From Acidobacteriaceae bacterium (GTDB lineage: Bacteria; Acidobacteriota; Terriglobia; Terriglobales; Acidobacteriaceae): a DNA stretch of 54,832 nucleotides. Position 1 is the first letter of the stretch, and every line of letters begins with the position of its first letter. Positions 1-8,940 of the stretch are shown here, one piece after another. The notes below the pieces were generated by a model. The model was given only the letters and a program-made list of their open reading frames with translations, ran no database searches and was not told the DNA's origin. The stretch lies in assembly GCA_003140235.1 (NCBI GenBank), contig PLJN01000189.1, forward strand, positions 1 through 54,832. The letters are read 5' to 3'. A program made the position numbers and the translations under genes.

Positions 1-8
1 CTTCAGGT

Positions 9-1841
9 TCAGTCACAAGCTGCTCCATCTTTCCTCCAAAAAGAGTTTTCCGGCGCCGGGTGGAGGTGGACCGTTTCCAGAGAATGCGACATCAGCGCGC
101 TCTTGCACAGTGCCCGTCGAATCTTACCGCTGGAAGTCTTGGGCACCTGCCCCGGTTTCAACAGCGCGACGGCATACGCCTGCACATCAAAATCACGCAC
201 GATCGCCTGCCGAATCGCTGCGACCATCTGCTGCGGCTCAGTGCGCAACGCCTCACGCTGGACTTCCTGGGCCACCACCAACCGTTCCTGCCCATCATAC
301 TCCACCGAGAATATCGCGCCAGATCCTGACTGCAATCCCGGATGGCTGGCTTGAGCGGATATCTCGAGGTCGTGCGGGTAGAGATTGCGTCCATTGATGA
401 TGACGATGTCCTTGATCCGGCCGGTGACAAACAATTCGCCTTGATTGAAAAATCCGAGGTCGCCGGTACGCAGGAACGGTCCTTCGTTTGTGTCCGCGCG
501 GTAAGCGCAAAAAGTCTTCAAAGTTTCTTCAGGACGGTTCCAATACCCCGAGGACACACTCGGACCGGAGACCCATACCTCACCGACGCGTTTGTCAGGG
601 CACGCATAGCGAGTTTCCGGATCGACAATTACAACTTTTTGGTCCGAAAAAGCTTGTCCACATCCGACGACGGGCTTCGCGTCTTTGGAATTCTCCGGCG
701 CCGGAACGGCCGTGTCCTGCTCCAGCTCTTTGCGGTCCAGATGCACGACTTTGGGGCCGGACAATGCTTTGCCCCCGGCAACAATTAATGTCGCTTCCGC
801 CAGTCCATAACATGGATAGAACGCTTTGGGATTAAAACCGCAGTCGGCAAAAGCGGCCGAGAACCGCTCCAGAGTTCCCGGGTGAATTGGTTCCGCGCCG
901 TTAAAAGCAATCTTCCAGCTGCTCAGGTCCAGAGTCGCACGCTGTTCCGGTGTGACCTTGCGGAGGCACAACTCGTAAGCAAAATTTGGACCACCGGTAA
1001 TCGTTGCGCGGACTTTGGAAATTGTCTGCAACCAGCAATACGGCTGCTGCAGAAAAGCAAACGGCGAAATAATGGTCACCGGAAAGCCCGCGAAAACCGG
1101 CTGCAGGATGCCGCCGATCAATCCCATATCGTGGTAGGGAGGAAGCCATGAAATGCCCACGCTCGACGGCTCCGATTCAAATCCACGGGCGATCAAACTT
1201 GAGTTGTGCAGCAGGTTGCCGTGGGTGATCATCACGCCGCGAGGCCGGCTGGTTGACCCTGATGTGTATTGCAGAAGAGTCACTGTGTCGCGGTGGATTG
1301 CCGCCGGACGCCACGCATCGGCCATTTCAGGCGAAACGTCGTCACTGGCAATCACGCGCGGCTCATCTCCGCCAATCACTTCCGCCCAGGCTGTGGTGAA
1401 GATTGTGGCGGCATCGGCGCTGGTCAGGACGAACTTGCTCTCCGCGTCCTTCATTAGATCCACGATCTTGGGCAGCCCCTGCCTCAACCTTCCGCGATGT
1501 CCCAGATATGTGGTGACTGCAACCGCGCCCGCGTAAAGGCATCCAAAGAACGCCGTAACAAAATCAGCTCCGGGCTGATGTAACAGCAGGACCTTGTCTC
1601 CAGCCGAAACACCCGCAGCCTGCAAAGTGGCTGCAATGGCCCGGGCTTGCTGGTCCAGCGACGCATACGAGATGCGGCTGAAGTTGTCATCTTCCGCAGA
1701 GCGCTCCTTCAGAAAAAGATAAGCTGTACGCTCCGGCTGGGTCGTGGCCCGGTGTCGCAGTAGTTCGACAAAGCTGTGCCATTCCGTTGGGGACTGGGGC
1801 CGGGCCGTGACCCCCAACGACTCTTGGAGTCGTTCAGGCAT
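9..1841 (-). CDS. Fatty acyl-AMP ligase (FAAL-type adenylating enzyme)
   Basis: Adenylate-forming enzyme of 610 residues that would activate a free fatty acid as acyl-AMP and pass it to an acyl carrier protein. The ATP-binding P-loop YTSGSTSRPRGV lies at about residues 192-203, and the C-terminal catalytic lysine motif TSSGKIRR has Lys at about 573. Length and overall layout fit the FAAL branch, which feeds ACPs, better than CoA ligases; the FAAL/FACL distinction is inferred. The start overlaps the stop of the upstream aminotransferase-reductase gene by 8 bases, so the two are probably translationally coupled. Its stop is only 8 bases from the window edge, so a downstream ACP gene would be off-window. 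It is the last visible gene of the six-gene minus-strand operon. Confidence 0.88.
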   Translation of the reverse strand: MPERLQESLGVTARPQSPTEWHSFVELLRHRATTQPERTAYLFLKERSAEDDNFSRISYASLDQQARAIAATLQAAGVSAGDKVLLLHQPGADFVTAFFGCLYAGAVAVTTYLGHRGRLRQGLPKIVDLMKDAESKFVLTSADAATIFTTAWAEVIGGDEPRVIASDDVSPEMADAWRPAAIHRDTVTLLQYTSGSTSRPRGVMITHGNLLHNSSLIARGFESEPSSVGISWLPPYHDMGLIGGILQPVFAGFPVTIISPFAFLQQPYCWLQTISKVRATITGGPNFAYELCLRKVTPEQRATLDLSSWKIAFNGAEPIHPGTLERFSAAFADCGFNPKAFYPCYGLAEATLIVAGGKALSGPKVVHLDRKELEQDTAVPAPENSKDAKPVVGCGQAFSDQKVVIVDPETRYACPDKRVGEVWVSGPSVSSGYWNRPEETLKTFCAYRADTNEGPFLRTGDLGFFNQGELFVTGRIKDIVIINGRNLYPHDLEISAQASHPGLQSGSGAIFSVEYDGQERLVVAQEVQREALRTEPQQMVAAIRQAIVRDFDVQAYAVALLKPGQVPKTSSGKIRRALCKSALMSHSLETVHLHPAPENSFWRKDGAACD

Positions 1842-4335
1842 GGGCCACCTTCATCTCTTTCAGGTCTTTGGTATCCGAAACCGGTGGTCCGGCGATCTCG
1901 AGTTTTCCTAAAGCAAAGCCATGCTTGCGCGCGGCCTTCAGGGCCCAGTCGACGCCTTCGGGCTTGATCGCACCAAACGAAACTGAATCCGTCCTGCCTT
2001 CCAGTCCCATCAGAAGAGTTTCAGCCATGCAAGCGAACACATATCCAGGTTCAAGGTCCAGACCGGCGATCAGAAAATCGTCATTCCGCGGTAGCTTGAC
2101 CAATCCGCCGCGCAGCACGGTCGCCAATGGACGTTCCACGAGAACTTGAGGCGAGACATCCGCCGGCACCGCAACATCGCAAATCACGACCGGCGCAGAC
2201 GACAAATGTCTGGCGTGAATGAGCGGCTCCGGGCTGTTGGAGGCGGCAACGATCAAATTGCATTTGCGCAATTCATCCAGATTGTCAGTGACTTCGAGGT
2301 TGTTGGACACACGCCCTATTTCTTCTACCATGGTCTTGACCCGCGGGGACTGACAGTCACGCACTACCAAAAGAACACTCTCAACCTGAGGCGCCATCAT
2401 CAGGGCCAGCGTCGCGCCGATATTGCCGCTTGCTCCCAGCACGGCCAGTTTCGATTTTCTGATATCAATGCCGGAGTCCAGGGCGGCGCGCTTCATGCCT
2501 TCAATGGCCATGCCCACGGTCAGCGAATTACCCGACGTCAGCGTAATGCCCTCCGTCGTGATTCGTTTGCAATTTCCCGACAGGATCGACGTATAGGCGC
2601 CCAAGCCGACCACCTGGCATCCATAGTCACGCGCTTGCGCGACGCCGTCTTCGATTTTGTCCATCATCCACTGGGTGTCCCGGTTGTAAATGCCCTCCAT
2701 GATCTGCTTGGGCGTGAGATCGAGACCAATATAGCTCAGATGGACTTCCTCACCTGTGACGGACGTCACATTGAGCTGGTCGTAAATGCTGCCTTGCAAA
2801 ACGCGGGAAGGCTTCTCCATGTACTCGCGCAATTTGGGTTTCAGGGAAATGAGAGAAGCGTCCCACAACAGCGCATGTTCCGGCTGCATCAGATGACCAA
2901 CAAACGCCACACGCTTTGGCGTCCGCGGAGTTTCCCGCCGGCTGAGACGAGATCCGCTGTAATCGACGATCGGGCCGGCCTGCAGGCCGACTTGATAGCT
3001 GGTGAGATGCGCGACATCCGCGGCCCGCAAGGCTTCACAGAACATTTGCAGGGCATCCACAAAACGGTCAACATCAGTCCGTGAAAGATACGCCGAGGGC
3101 TGAACCCGAAGAGTAAAACGTTCGCTCAGGGTGGGCGCCACACGAATGCAGTGGACATTCAGCAGATATGCCGCCGCCAGATAACCCAAATATTCCTGCT
3201 GCGAAAGCATTCTCAGCGTGTTCGAAGGAGAATCAGAGAGATCGTGCAACTCCATGCCCAGCATCAGTCCGCGGCCACGAATGTCTTTGACTATGTCCGG
3301 AAAGCGGTCACGAAGCTCTTGCAGCTTTCCAATCAAATAGTTCCCTGTTTCCAGCGCGCGCTTGCCCACCTGATCGCGCTCGGTGATCTCAATGGCCTTG
3401 AGCGCCAGAAAACAACTGCGGTCATCTTCGGCGAACGTCGAACTGTGTTTGAAGGAGAATTCGTCAACGAAGCGCTCGCGCTTGATGAGTAGCGCGCCGA
3501 TCTTCGCCAGGCCGCCGCCCAGCACCTTGGAAAGACAAATGTAATCAGGTTCCAGTCCCAGGTCCTGGCACGCGAGAAATTTACCCGTGCGATAGAAGCC
3601 GGTCTGGATTTCATCGGCAACAATGGGGATCTCATTTTCGCTCTGTACCTTCTTGATCCATTCGACGAATGCCGCAGGCAGGGGCTTAACGCCGCCTTCA
3701 CCCAGAATCGGCTCAATGAAGATGCCGCCAATTTCGTCAAGCTGGGTCTCTACCGCGGCCCAGTCAGACGGATCATTCATATCGATGAAGCGCACTTCGG
3801 GTCCCATGTGGGCGTATGGTTCGCGATATGAATACGTAAGCTGGACGGCCCCTGTGGTCTTGCCATGAAAAGCGCCGCGCACCGCACAGATCAAACGCTT
3901 CTGCGGACGCTCCAGCGCCAAATGTTTCAGTGCGGCTTCGACTGTTTCGGTTCCAGTGTTAGTGAAGATCGTAATGTAGTCGCCGGTGCGCTCGCTCAGC
4001 GCTTTCGCAAGTTGGGCTGCTCCGCGCCGGCACGACCCCTGCGCACTGTGCGGAACACGTTCCTGGATCAAGCGCAGCTCTTCCGCTACGAGTTCAGGAT
4101 GATAGTGCCCCAGCAGGTTGACTCCGAAGCCGCCGACTAAATCGAGAATTTTGACGAGCTGCTCTCCGCGACGCTGCCAGAGATAATCACCTTCGGCGCG
4201 CTCATACACGGCATCCAGGCTCAGCGCATGCAGCATGCGCACCAGTTCCGGGCGGCAATAGTGTCCGTAGTCGGAAACGATTTCCGGCGCCGTGCCCAGT
4301 GGAACTGTTCCTGAATCCTTTTTTATAGACTGCAT
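1834..4335 (-). CDS. Fused class III aminotransferase / AAR-like acyl-ACP reductase
   Basis: An 833-residue two-enzyme fusion. Residues about 20-440 are a PLP class III (ornithine/acetylornithine-type) aminotransferase: ADEIQTG with the cofactor Asp at 241 and CLSKVLGGG with the Schiff-base Lys at 270. After a short linker, residues about 474-820 resemble the cyanobacterial long-chain acyl-ACP reductase (AAR): VAFVGHL at its start, LGAYTSIL near 579, the NAD(P) loop LGASGNIGA at 633-641, and FACMAETLLMGLEG, whose Cys769 aligns with the acylated Cys294 of Synechococcus AAR. The expected chemistry is acyl-ACP to fatty aldehyde, then transamination to a fatty amine. This is inferred. A start with a GAGGA ribosome site lies 10 bases after the permease stop. 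PigE (prodigiosin) and TamH (tambjamine) are functional analogues, but as I recall they carry the aminotransferase at the C-terminus. Confidence 0.85.
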   Translation of the reverse strand: MQSIKKDSGTVPLGTAPEIVSDYGHYCRPELVRMLHALSLDAVYERAEGDYLWQRRGEQLVKILDLVGGFGVNLLGHYHPELVAEELRLIQERVPHSAQGSCRRGAAQLAKALSERTGDYITIFTNTGTETVEAALKHLALERPQKRLICAVRGAFHGKTTGAVQLTYSYREPYAHMGPEVRFIDMNDPSDWAAVETQLDEIGGIFIEPILGEGGVKPLPAAFVEWIKKVQSENEIPIVADEIQTGFYRTGKFLACQDLGLEPDYICLSKVLGGGLAKIGALLIKRERFVDEFSFKHSSTFAEDDRSCFLALKAIEITERDQVGKRALETGNYLIGKLQELRDRFPDIVKDIRGRGLMLGMELHDLSDSPSNTLRMLSQQEYLGYLAAAYLLNVHCIRVAPTLSERFTLRVQPSAYLSRTDVDRFVDALQMFCEALRAADVAHLTSYQVGLQAGPIVDYSGSRLSRRETPRTPKRVAFVGHLMQPEHALLWDASLISLKPKLREYMEKPSRVLQGSIYDQLNVTSVTGEEVHLSYIGLDLTPKQIMEGIYNRDTQWMMDKIEDGVAQARDYGCQVVGLGAYTSILSGNCKRITTEGITLTSGNSLTVGMAIEGMKRAALDSGIDIRKSKLAVLGASGNIGATLALMMAPQVESVLLVVRDCQSPRVKTMVEEIGRVSNNLEVTDNLDELRKCNLIVAASNSPEPLIHARHLSSAPVVICDVAVPADVSPQVLVERPLATVLRGGLVKLPRNDDFLIAGLDLEPGYVFACMAETLLMGLEGRTDSVSFGAIKPEGVDWALKAARKHGFALGKLEIAGPPVSDTKDLKEMKVAHA

Positions 4336-4345
4336 CCAGCCGTCC

Positions 4346-5683
4346 TCACGAAGTCTTCGTCTGCAAATTCAATGCTGCAGCGTTCTTGTACCGCGTCGAC
4401 CACCACACCGTAACCGCGGAAACCAACACCAGGCCTAGCGCGGTTGCCAGCACCTGCACCGTCTTACCCTTGATGCCGAACAACGCCAGGATTCCAGCGA
4501 TCGGCAAAATGCCAATCAAGGCCCACTGGAGCCAGACGGGCAGCGGACTGCGGAACGTCCTGCGTGCATTGGGCTGCGTCTTGCGCAAGCGCAGGACTGC
4601 CCACATGAACGCGGCATAAACAAAACAGACAATCGCCGATCCAGTGACCGCCGCGACCTCTTCTAATTCAAACCTAACGATCACCACGGAGGCAATCGAA
4701 GCCAACACTCCCAGCGCCAGCACGCCGCCAATGGGCGCGCCGGTGGTGAGCGAAATCTTGCCCCAGGATTTCGGGAAATTGCCTTCACGCGCAAGAGCAT
4801 GAATCAGGCGCGATCCGCCCATCACGCCGGCGTTGAAGCACGAAACAATCGCCAGGATGGATAGCACCAGCCCAACAACGCTGCCGCGCGGTCCAAAGAT
4901 CTGGACGAAATACGGAAGCTGCGGAATAGCGGTCCCCGTGACGGCTTCGACCGGCAACCGTGTAGCCAGCGCCAGCGAAAAGATGCAATAGGCGACAACA
5001 TTGGTGAGAATCGCCAGCGGCATAGAGATGGGGATTTTCCGCTCATACGCTTTGGCGGTAAAACCCATCATGGTGACCCACTCAAATCCAATGAAGAGGT
5101 AGACGGCGGAGCCGACTGCGTCCCCAATCTGAGACAAGGGATGTCCCGCCATGATCGTTGTGGCGTTCCAGTGCAGATTGCTCAAGTGCGATCCTGCTCC
5201 GGTAGCGCCCAGGGCCAGAACGCCTAAAATCAACGCCGTAGTCGTAAACATCTGGACACCGCGTGGAAGTTCCAGCCCAAGAAGATTGACGATCACCGTG
5301 CAGGCGAGAAGTGTCAGTACCACCGCTAGCGCCGGGAGTTGCGGGAAAAGTTGCCGAACGACCAGCGCGAACAGGTAGCTTTCAATTCCCGCCACCATAA
5401 TCATGAACATCAAGTAGAGGTAAACCAGAAACAGCGAAGTACGCGGCGGTAGCGCAACTTTCAGATAAGTGCGTACACCCGGGGCCGAAGGATACATGCT
5501 GGCCAATTCTGCAATCGAACTCGAAAGCAGCATGCAGACAACGCCGGCCAGACAAATGGATACGATGACCCAAAAGCTGCTGGCCACCTTAAACATCTCG
5601 GAGAGAATGGTAAAAGAGCTGATGCCGAAGGCGATGCCCGCCCCGAACGTCACATAAAAACCCAGCTCAAATATTTTCTTCAT
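4346..5683 (-). CDS. APC-family amino acid/polyamine permease
   Basis: A 445-residue polytopic membrane protein with about 12 hydrophobic segments and the general look of the amino acid-polyamine-organocation superfamily. It opens with FELGFYVTFGAGIAFGISSF and carries SAVYLFIGFEWVTMMGF in the middle. It would move an amino acid, amine or related cation across the inner membrane; direction and substrate cannot be read from the sequence. It sits inside the lipid/amine operon, 27 bases after the SCP2-like gene and 10 bases before the aminotransferase-reductase. A role in supplying the amino donor or exporting an amine product is plausible but inferred. A GAGGGG sequence precedes the start. Confidence 0.82.
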   Translation of the reverse strand: MKKIFELGFYVTFGAGIAFGISSFTILSEMFKVASSFWVIVSICLAGVVCMLLSSSIAELASMYPSAPGVRTYLKVALPPRTSLFLVYLYLMFMIMVAGIESYLFALVVRQLFPQLPALAVVLTLLACTVIVNLLGLELPRGVQMFTTTALILGVLALGATGAGSHLSNLHWNATTIMAGHPLSQIGDAVGSAVYLFIGFEWVTMMGFTAKAYERKIPISMPLAILTNVVAYCIFSLALATRLPVEAVTGTAIPQLPYFVQIFGPRGSVVGLVLSILAIVSCFNAGVMGGSRLIHALAREGNFPKSWGKISLTTGAPIGGVLALGVLASIASVVIVRFELEEVAAVTGSAIVCFVYAAFMWAVLRLRKTQPNARRTFRSPLPVWLQWALIGILPIAGILALFGIKGKTVQVLATALGLVLVSAVTVWWSTRYKNAAALNLQTKTS

Positions 5684-5710
5684 CGCCCCTCGTGAGTCCC
5701 CGGCCAGCGC

Positions 5711-6100
5711 TTACAGGCCCCAAATGATCATTGCGATTGCTTCCAGTTTCACTTTGTCGCGGTCACCGGAAAAGACTGCCAGCGCGCCGTCAATCAGCGC
5801 GTGCGCCGGGTTGTATTTGCCGAGAAAAATCCGGACCAGGGTTTCTTGCGCGGCCTGAAGCGTAATCACGTCCTCGTCACCTTCCGGACGCGGACAGCCG
5901 GACTCCACCTTGGTGATGGTGAGGTCTTCGATGGTCACCGTGTATATCTCGTTGGTGTCGGTGGATTCGGCCTTGAGAAACCGGTTCCAGCCCTTGATCA
6001 ACTTCTTCACGCGCTGGTTTGCATTGAACGTTTTTTGGAAATCATGCAGCGAATCCAGCAGGATGCTGGTCTGGACCGCGCTCACATCTGTGGTAGCCAT
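5711..6100 (-). CDS. Small SCP2-like lipid-carrier domain protein
   Basis: A 129-residue soluble protein. The second half (ALIDGALAVFSGDRDKVKLE and flanks) has the pattern seen at the end of sterol-carrier-protein-2 domains, which hold a fatty acyl or other hydrophobic ligand in a pocket; the first half is acidic and helical. The assignment is by pattern, not a confirmed match. It lies 6 bases after the acyl-CoA dehydrogenase-like gene and its AGGAG ribosome site overlaps the end of that gene, so the two are co-transcribed. In this operon it could hold or present the acyl chain to the neighbouring enzymes. Confidence 0.6.
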   Translation of the reverse strand: MATTDVSAVQTSILLDSLHDFQKTFNANQRVKKLIKGWNRFLKAESTDTNEIYTVTIEDLTITKVESGCPRPEGDEDVITLQAAQETLVRIFLGKYNPAHALIDGALAVFSGDRDKVKLEAIAMIIWGL

Positions 6101-6106
6101 ACGGTT

Positions 6107-7372
6107 TTATCTCCTCTGCTCCCCGTCCCAGGGTTGGGGAATACCCAAAATCTGCCGTCCTACAATCAACTTCAAAGAATCATCGGATGGGGCCATCACC
6201 GAGCCCGCCCGCGCATCGCGCACCAGCCGCTCCACCGGATGGCCCCGCTTGTATGCCGTGCCGCCGCAAACCTGGAAGGCCTTGCCGGTGACTTCCATGG
6301 CGATCTCATTCACCGCGAACTTGAGCTGGGCCAGCTCGATGAAATAAGGATCATCCGGATTCTCGCGAATCACCTCATCCAGCAGATCGGCGGAATTCAG
6401 CTCATTAAAGAGGACGGTGGCGTTGTCCGACATCTGGGCCACGCGATAGACCATGCAGCGGGCTTCGTCCACCCGCATCTTCATTTCGGCGATGTAGCGC
6501 TGTACCGTTTCCACCTGCGCAAGCGACTGCTTGGTGTCGCTGTGTATGCGCTTTTTCACGTGAGCTACGGCCGCATCGTAGGCAGCCTGGGCGATTCCGA
6601 GATACACGGTTGCCAGCCCAACTTGATAGGCAGGCAGCGAATACGCGAACAGCATGGAGAAGCCGCAGGTCGGCGAACCGAGCCGTGCTTCTTCGGGTAC
6701 CTGACATCCTTTGAAGTGGATGGGCATGCTGCAGTTGCCGCGCAGCCCCATGCCGTCCCATTTGCCGATGGGCAGGATGTTGGGATCTTTTCCCTCAATC
6801 ACAAACAAACTGAGTTCGTTGGGCCCGACCTTGTCGTCGGCGCGCACCGGCACCACGTAGAAATCTGCCTGTCCGCAACTGGTGCAGAAAGACTTGAAGG
6901 AATCAATCAGATAGCCTTTGTCATTTTTCTGGGCAAAACTGTCCATATGCCACAGACGGTTGCCGGAACCGGGTTCGCTCATGGACAGAGCGCCAATCCA
7001 ACGACCTTCAATGATGGGTTTCACGAAGGCTTCAATCTGGCTGCCCTGAGCCAGAGCGCCGATCATGGGCAGCGTGCTCATGTGCATGCAAACGACCATG
7101 GCCGTGGAAGCGCACCCCTGGGCCAGTTCTTCGAGCACCATGGCGTACGTCAAGATTCCTTCGCCCGGGCCGCCAAGATGCTTGGGGATGAGCAAGCCCA
7201 TCAGTCCAGCATCAGCAACGGCCTTCAGGCTTTCACGTGGATAGCTGCCTTCCTGATCAACCTGGGCGGCATTCGGCGCCAGTGATTTCTGGGCCACGCT
7301 CTTGGCCAGTCTCTTCCACTTTCCCTGCTCAACGGTCAGTGCAATTCCAGTTAAATTTAATGCATCAGGCAT
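6107..7372 (-). CDS. Acyl-CoA dehydrogenase-family flavoprotein
   Basis: A 421-residue protein with the full acyl-CoA dehydrogenase fold: N-terminal helical domain with a GLLIPKHLGGPG motif, central beta domain with LSMSEPGSGN, and C-terminal helices with FQVCGGTAYKRGHPVERLVR. These enzymes use FAD to desaturate acyl thioesters at C2-C3. At the position where medium-chain enzymes have the catalytic Glu (YEGT-type motif) this protein reads VMAPSDDSL, so the usual base is not seen. It may use another residue or have drifted to a different flavin reaction. In an operon with a FAAL and an acyl-ACP reductase it most likely acts on an ACP- or CoA-bound chain, like the TamP-type step in tambjamine synthesis (inference). 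AAGGA lies 11 bases before the start. Confidence 0.85.
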   Translation of the reverse strand: MPDALNLTGIALTVEQGKWKRLAKSVAQKSLAPNAAQVDQEGSYPRESLKAVADAGLMGLLIPKHLGGPGEGILTYAMVLEELAQGCASTAMVVCMHMSTLPMIGALAQGSQIEAFVKPIIEGRWIGALSMSEPGSGNRLWHMDSFAQKNDKGYLIDSFKSFCTSCGQADFYVVPVRADDKVGPNELSLFVIEGKDPNILPIGKWDGMGLRGNCSMPIHFKGCQVPEEARLGSPTCGFSMLFAYSLPAYQVGLATVYLGIAQAAYDAAVAHVKKRIHSDTKQSLAQVETVQRYIAEMKMRVDEARCMVYRVAQMSDNATVLFNELNSADLLDEVIRENPDDPYFIELAQLKFAVNEIAMEVTGKAFQVCGGTAYKRGHPVERLVRDARAGSVMAPSDDSLKLIVGRQILGIPQPWDGEQRR

Positions 7373-7454
7373 GTAGGCTTCAGTCCTTAGTAGGTAGTTG
7401 GTTTTCTTTTTGGCGCTTTGCTGATTTCATTGCCTCTCAAGTACGGCCTTGAAA

Positions 7455-8723
7455 TCATAATGCAACATTGGCTTTCCCGTTGGCTTTTACAGGCTCCAGT
7501 TCAACGTTCAAGCGCTTGGCAATCCGCTCCATGGTTTCCACCAGGCGCGATGCATGGCCGTCGTTGTGTGCGGCGGTGCAGGAAATCCGCAACAGGTTCT
7601 GGGCGGCCGCGGGCTTGACCACCGGATTGACGTAGATACCTTCTTCCAACAACTGCTTGGCCATCAGGAACAGCGCGACATCCTCTTGAATCACCACGGC
7701 GACCACGGGGCTGCGCGCCTGGATCACGTTGAACCCGAGCGCTGACAGATCAGCCCGTATCTTGGCGGCAATGACCATGGGTGCATTGCGCCGATCCGGT
7801 TCTGTTTTCAATATTCGCAAGGCGGCGCGGGCCGTCTCGACCGAGGCAGGGGGAACGCTGGCCGAGAATACGAATGGCTGTGCCAAATGTTTTAGATAGT
7901 GAATGACCGGCTCGGTGGACGCCACAAATCCGCCAGCAGCCGCCAGAGACTTACTGAAAGTACCCATGATGACGTCGACGTCCTTCAACACACCCTGTTC
8001 TTCCGCCACGCCCGCGCCGGTTGGACCAAACAGTCCGATTCCGTGGGCTTCGTCAACATAAGTGCGTGCGCCATAGCGGGCCGCGATCTCGGTCAGGGCT
8101 TTAAGGTCGGCCATGTCGCCTTCCATGCTGAACACGCTCTCGGTCACGATGAGCGCGCCTTCATCGCACTGCTGCAGGCGCTTCTCCAGATGCTGCATGT
8201 CGTTGTGGCGGAACCGCACACTGCGCGCTTCGGACCGCAGCGCTCCATCCACCAGGCTGGCGTGGAGGTTGTGTTCGCAAAGAATGACTTCGCCCTCCTG
8301 GGCCAGCGCCGCGATGACTGCATAATTCGCCTGGAATCCGGTACCCAGGACCAGCGCGGCTTCCTTGCCCACAAATTCCGCCAGCTCTTCTTCCAACGCC
8401 ACATGGATGCTTAAGGTCCCATTCAGCAAACGTGATCCGCTGCAGCCGGTGCCGTACTTGTGAATGGCGGCGATGGCGGCTTCCTTGACGCGGGGATCGT
8501 TGGTCAAATCCAGATAATCATTGGAGCCGAACATCAGGATCTTGCGGTCACCCAGCATGATTTCGCTGGCGCCGCAGCCTTCACGGGTGCCGAACACCTC
8601 GAAATAGAGATAGAGACCAGCCTCCTGCAGCGCCCGGGCACGGTTGAAATTCCAGCATTTCTCGAAGATATCCTTGCGAGTAGACCTTGCAGGGCTGGAT
8701 TGGGCGGTCGAAAGGTCTTCCAT
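7455..8723 (-). CDS. Alpha-oxoamine synthase (serine palmitoyltransferase / AONS / KBL family)
   Basis: A PLP enzyme of 422 residues that condenses an amino acid with an acyl thioester and releases CO2, giving an alpha-amino ketone. Motifs seen are the glycine-rich GTGCSGSRLLNGT, VDEAHGIG (cofactor Asp and His) and GTFSKSLAAAGGF with the Schiff-base Lys at about 258. The family includes serine palmitoyltransferase, 8-amino-7-oxononanoate synthase and 2-amino-3-ketobutyrate ligase; the sequence alone does not settle which. The start was placed at the second Met because an AGGAG lies 9 bases before it, whereas the first Met, 30 bases upstream, lacks one. It is the first gene of the lipid/amine operon, which would make it either the chain-entry enzyme or a separate branch yielding a sphingoid-like base. 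Confidence 0.86.
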   Translation of the reverse strand: MEDLSTAQSSPARSTRKDIFEKCWNFNRARALQEAGLYLYFEVFGTREGCGASEIMLGDRKILMFGSNDYLDLTNDPRVKEAAIAAIHKYGTGCSGSRLLNGTLSIHVALEEELAEFVGKEAALVLGTGFQANYAVIAALAQEGEVILCEHNLHASLVDGALRSEARSVRFRHNDMQHLEKRLQQCDEGALIVTESVFSMEGDMADLKALTEIAARYGARTYVDEAHGIGLFGPTGAGVAEEQGVLKDVDVIMGTFSKSLAAAGGFVASTEPVIHYLKHLAQPFVFSASVPPASVETARAALRILKTEPDRRNAPMVIAAKIRADLSALGFNVIQARSPVVAVVIQEDVALFLMAKQLLEEGIYVNPVVKPAAAQNLLRISCTAAHNDGHASRLVETMERIAKRLNVELEPVKANGKANVAL

Positions 8724-8732
8724 GTGATTCAA

Positions 8733-8737
8733 CTCCT
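8733..8737 (-). promoter_or_regulatory. Ribosome binding site fixing the alpha-oxoamine synthase start
   Basis: The minus strand reads AGGAG followed by a 9-base spacer and ATG at 8723. This supports initiation at that codon and not at the ATG at 8753, making the product 10 residues shorter than the longest open frame. Confidence 0.75.
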
Positions 8738-8798
8738 GAAATTGACTGCACATCTGTTAGCTCGGTTCGCCTTGGCAAACCAGGGTCCAATGGCCTTC

Positions 8799-8823
8799 AT
8801 GAATAATGTCCAGAATGAATAAT
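8799..8823. repeat. Two perfect 9-base direct repeats upstream of the lipid operon
   Basis: ATGAATAAT occurs at 8799-8807 and again at 8815-8823, a 16-base period. The second copy continues into the palindrome GAATAATATTC (8817-8827). The pair lies 76-100 bases upstream of the alpha-oxoamine synthase start, where an operator or a core promoter element would sit. Confidence 0.6.
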
Positions 8824-8940
8824 ATTCAGAAGCTTTCCCCAAGCTCGCGACATAGAACGTTAACAGCAGGTTAGACGGAATGCAAAGATTTTTGCCTGTG
8901 GTCCCGCTTTCCGGCAAGACTTAAATTCGTTCTCTGACCA

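Noticed and set aside
5801-7285. A 494-codon open frame on the plus strand
   Set aside because: It lies antisense to the acyl-CoA dehydrogenase-like and SCP2-like genes, has a His/Gln/Arg-rich composition and no motifs; it is a high-GC shadow.
8891-8908. TGCAAAGATTTTTGCC as a reverse sigma-54 promoter for the lipid operon
   Set aside because: The spacing is off by one base and the flanking bases do not fit.
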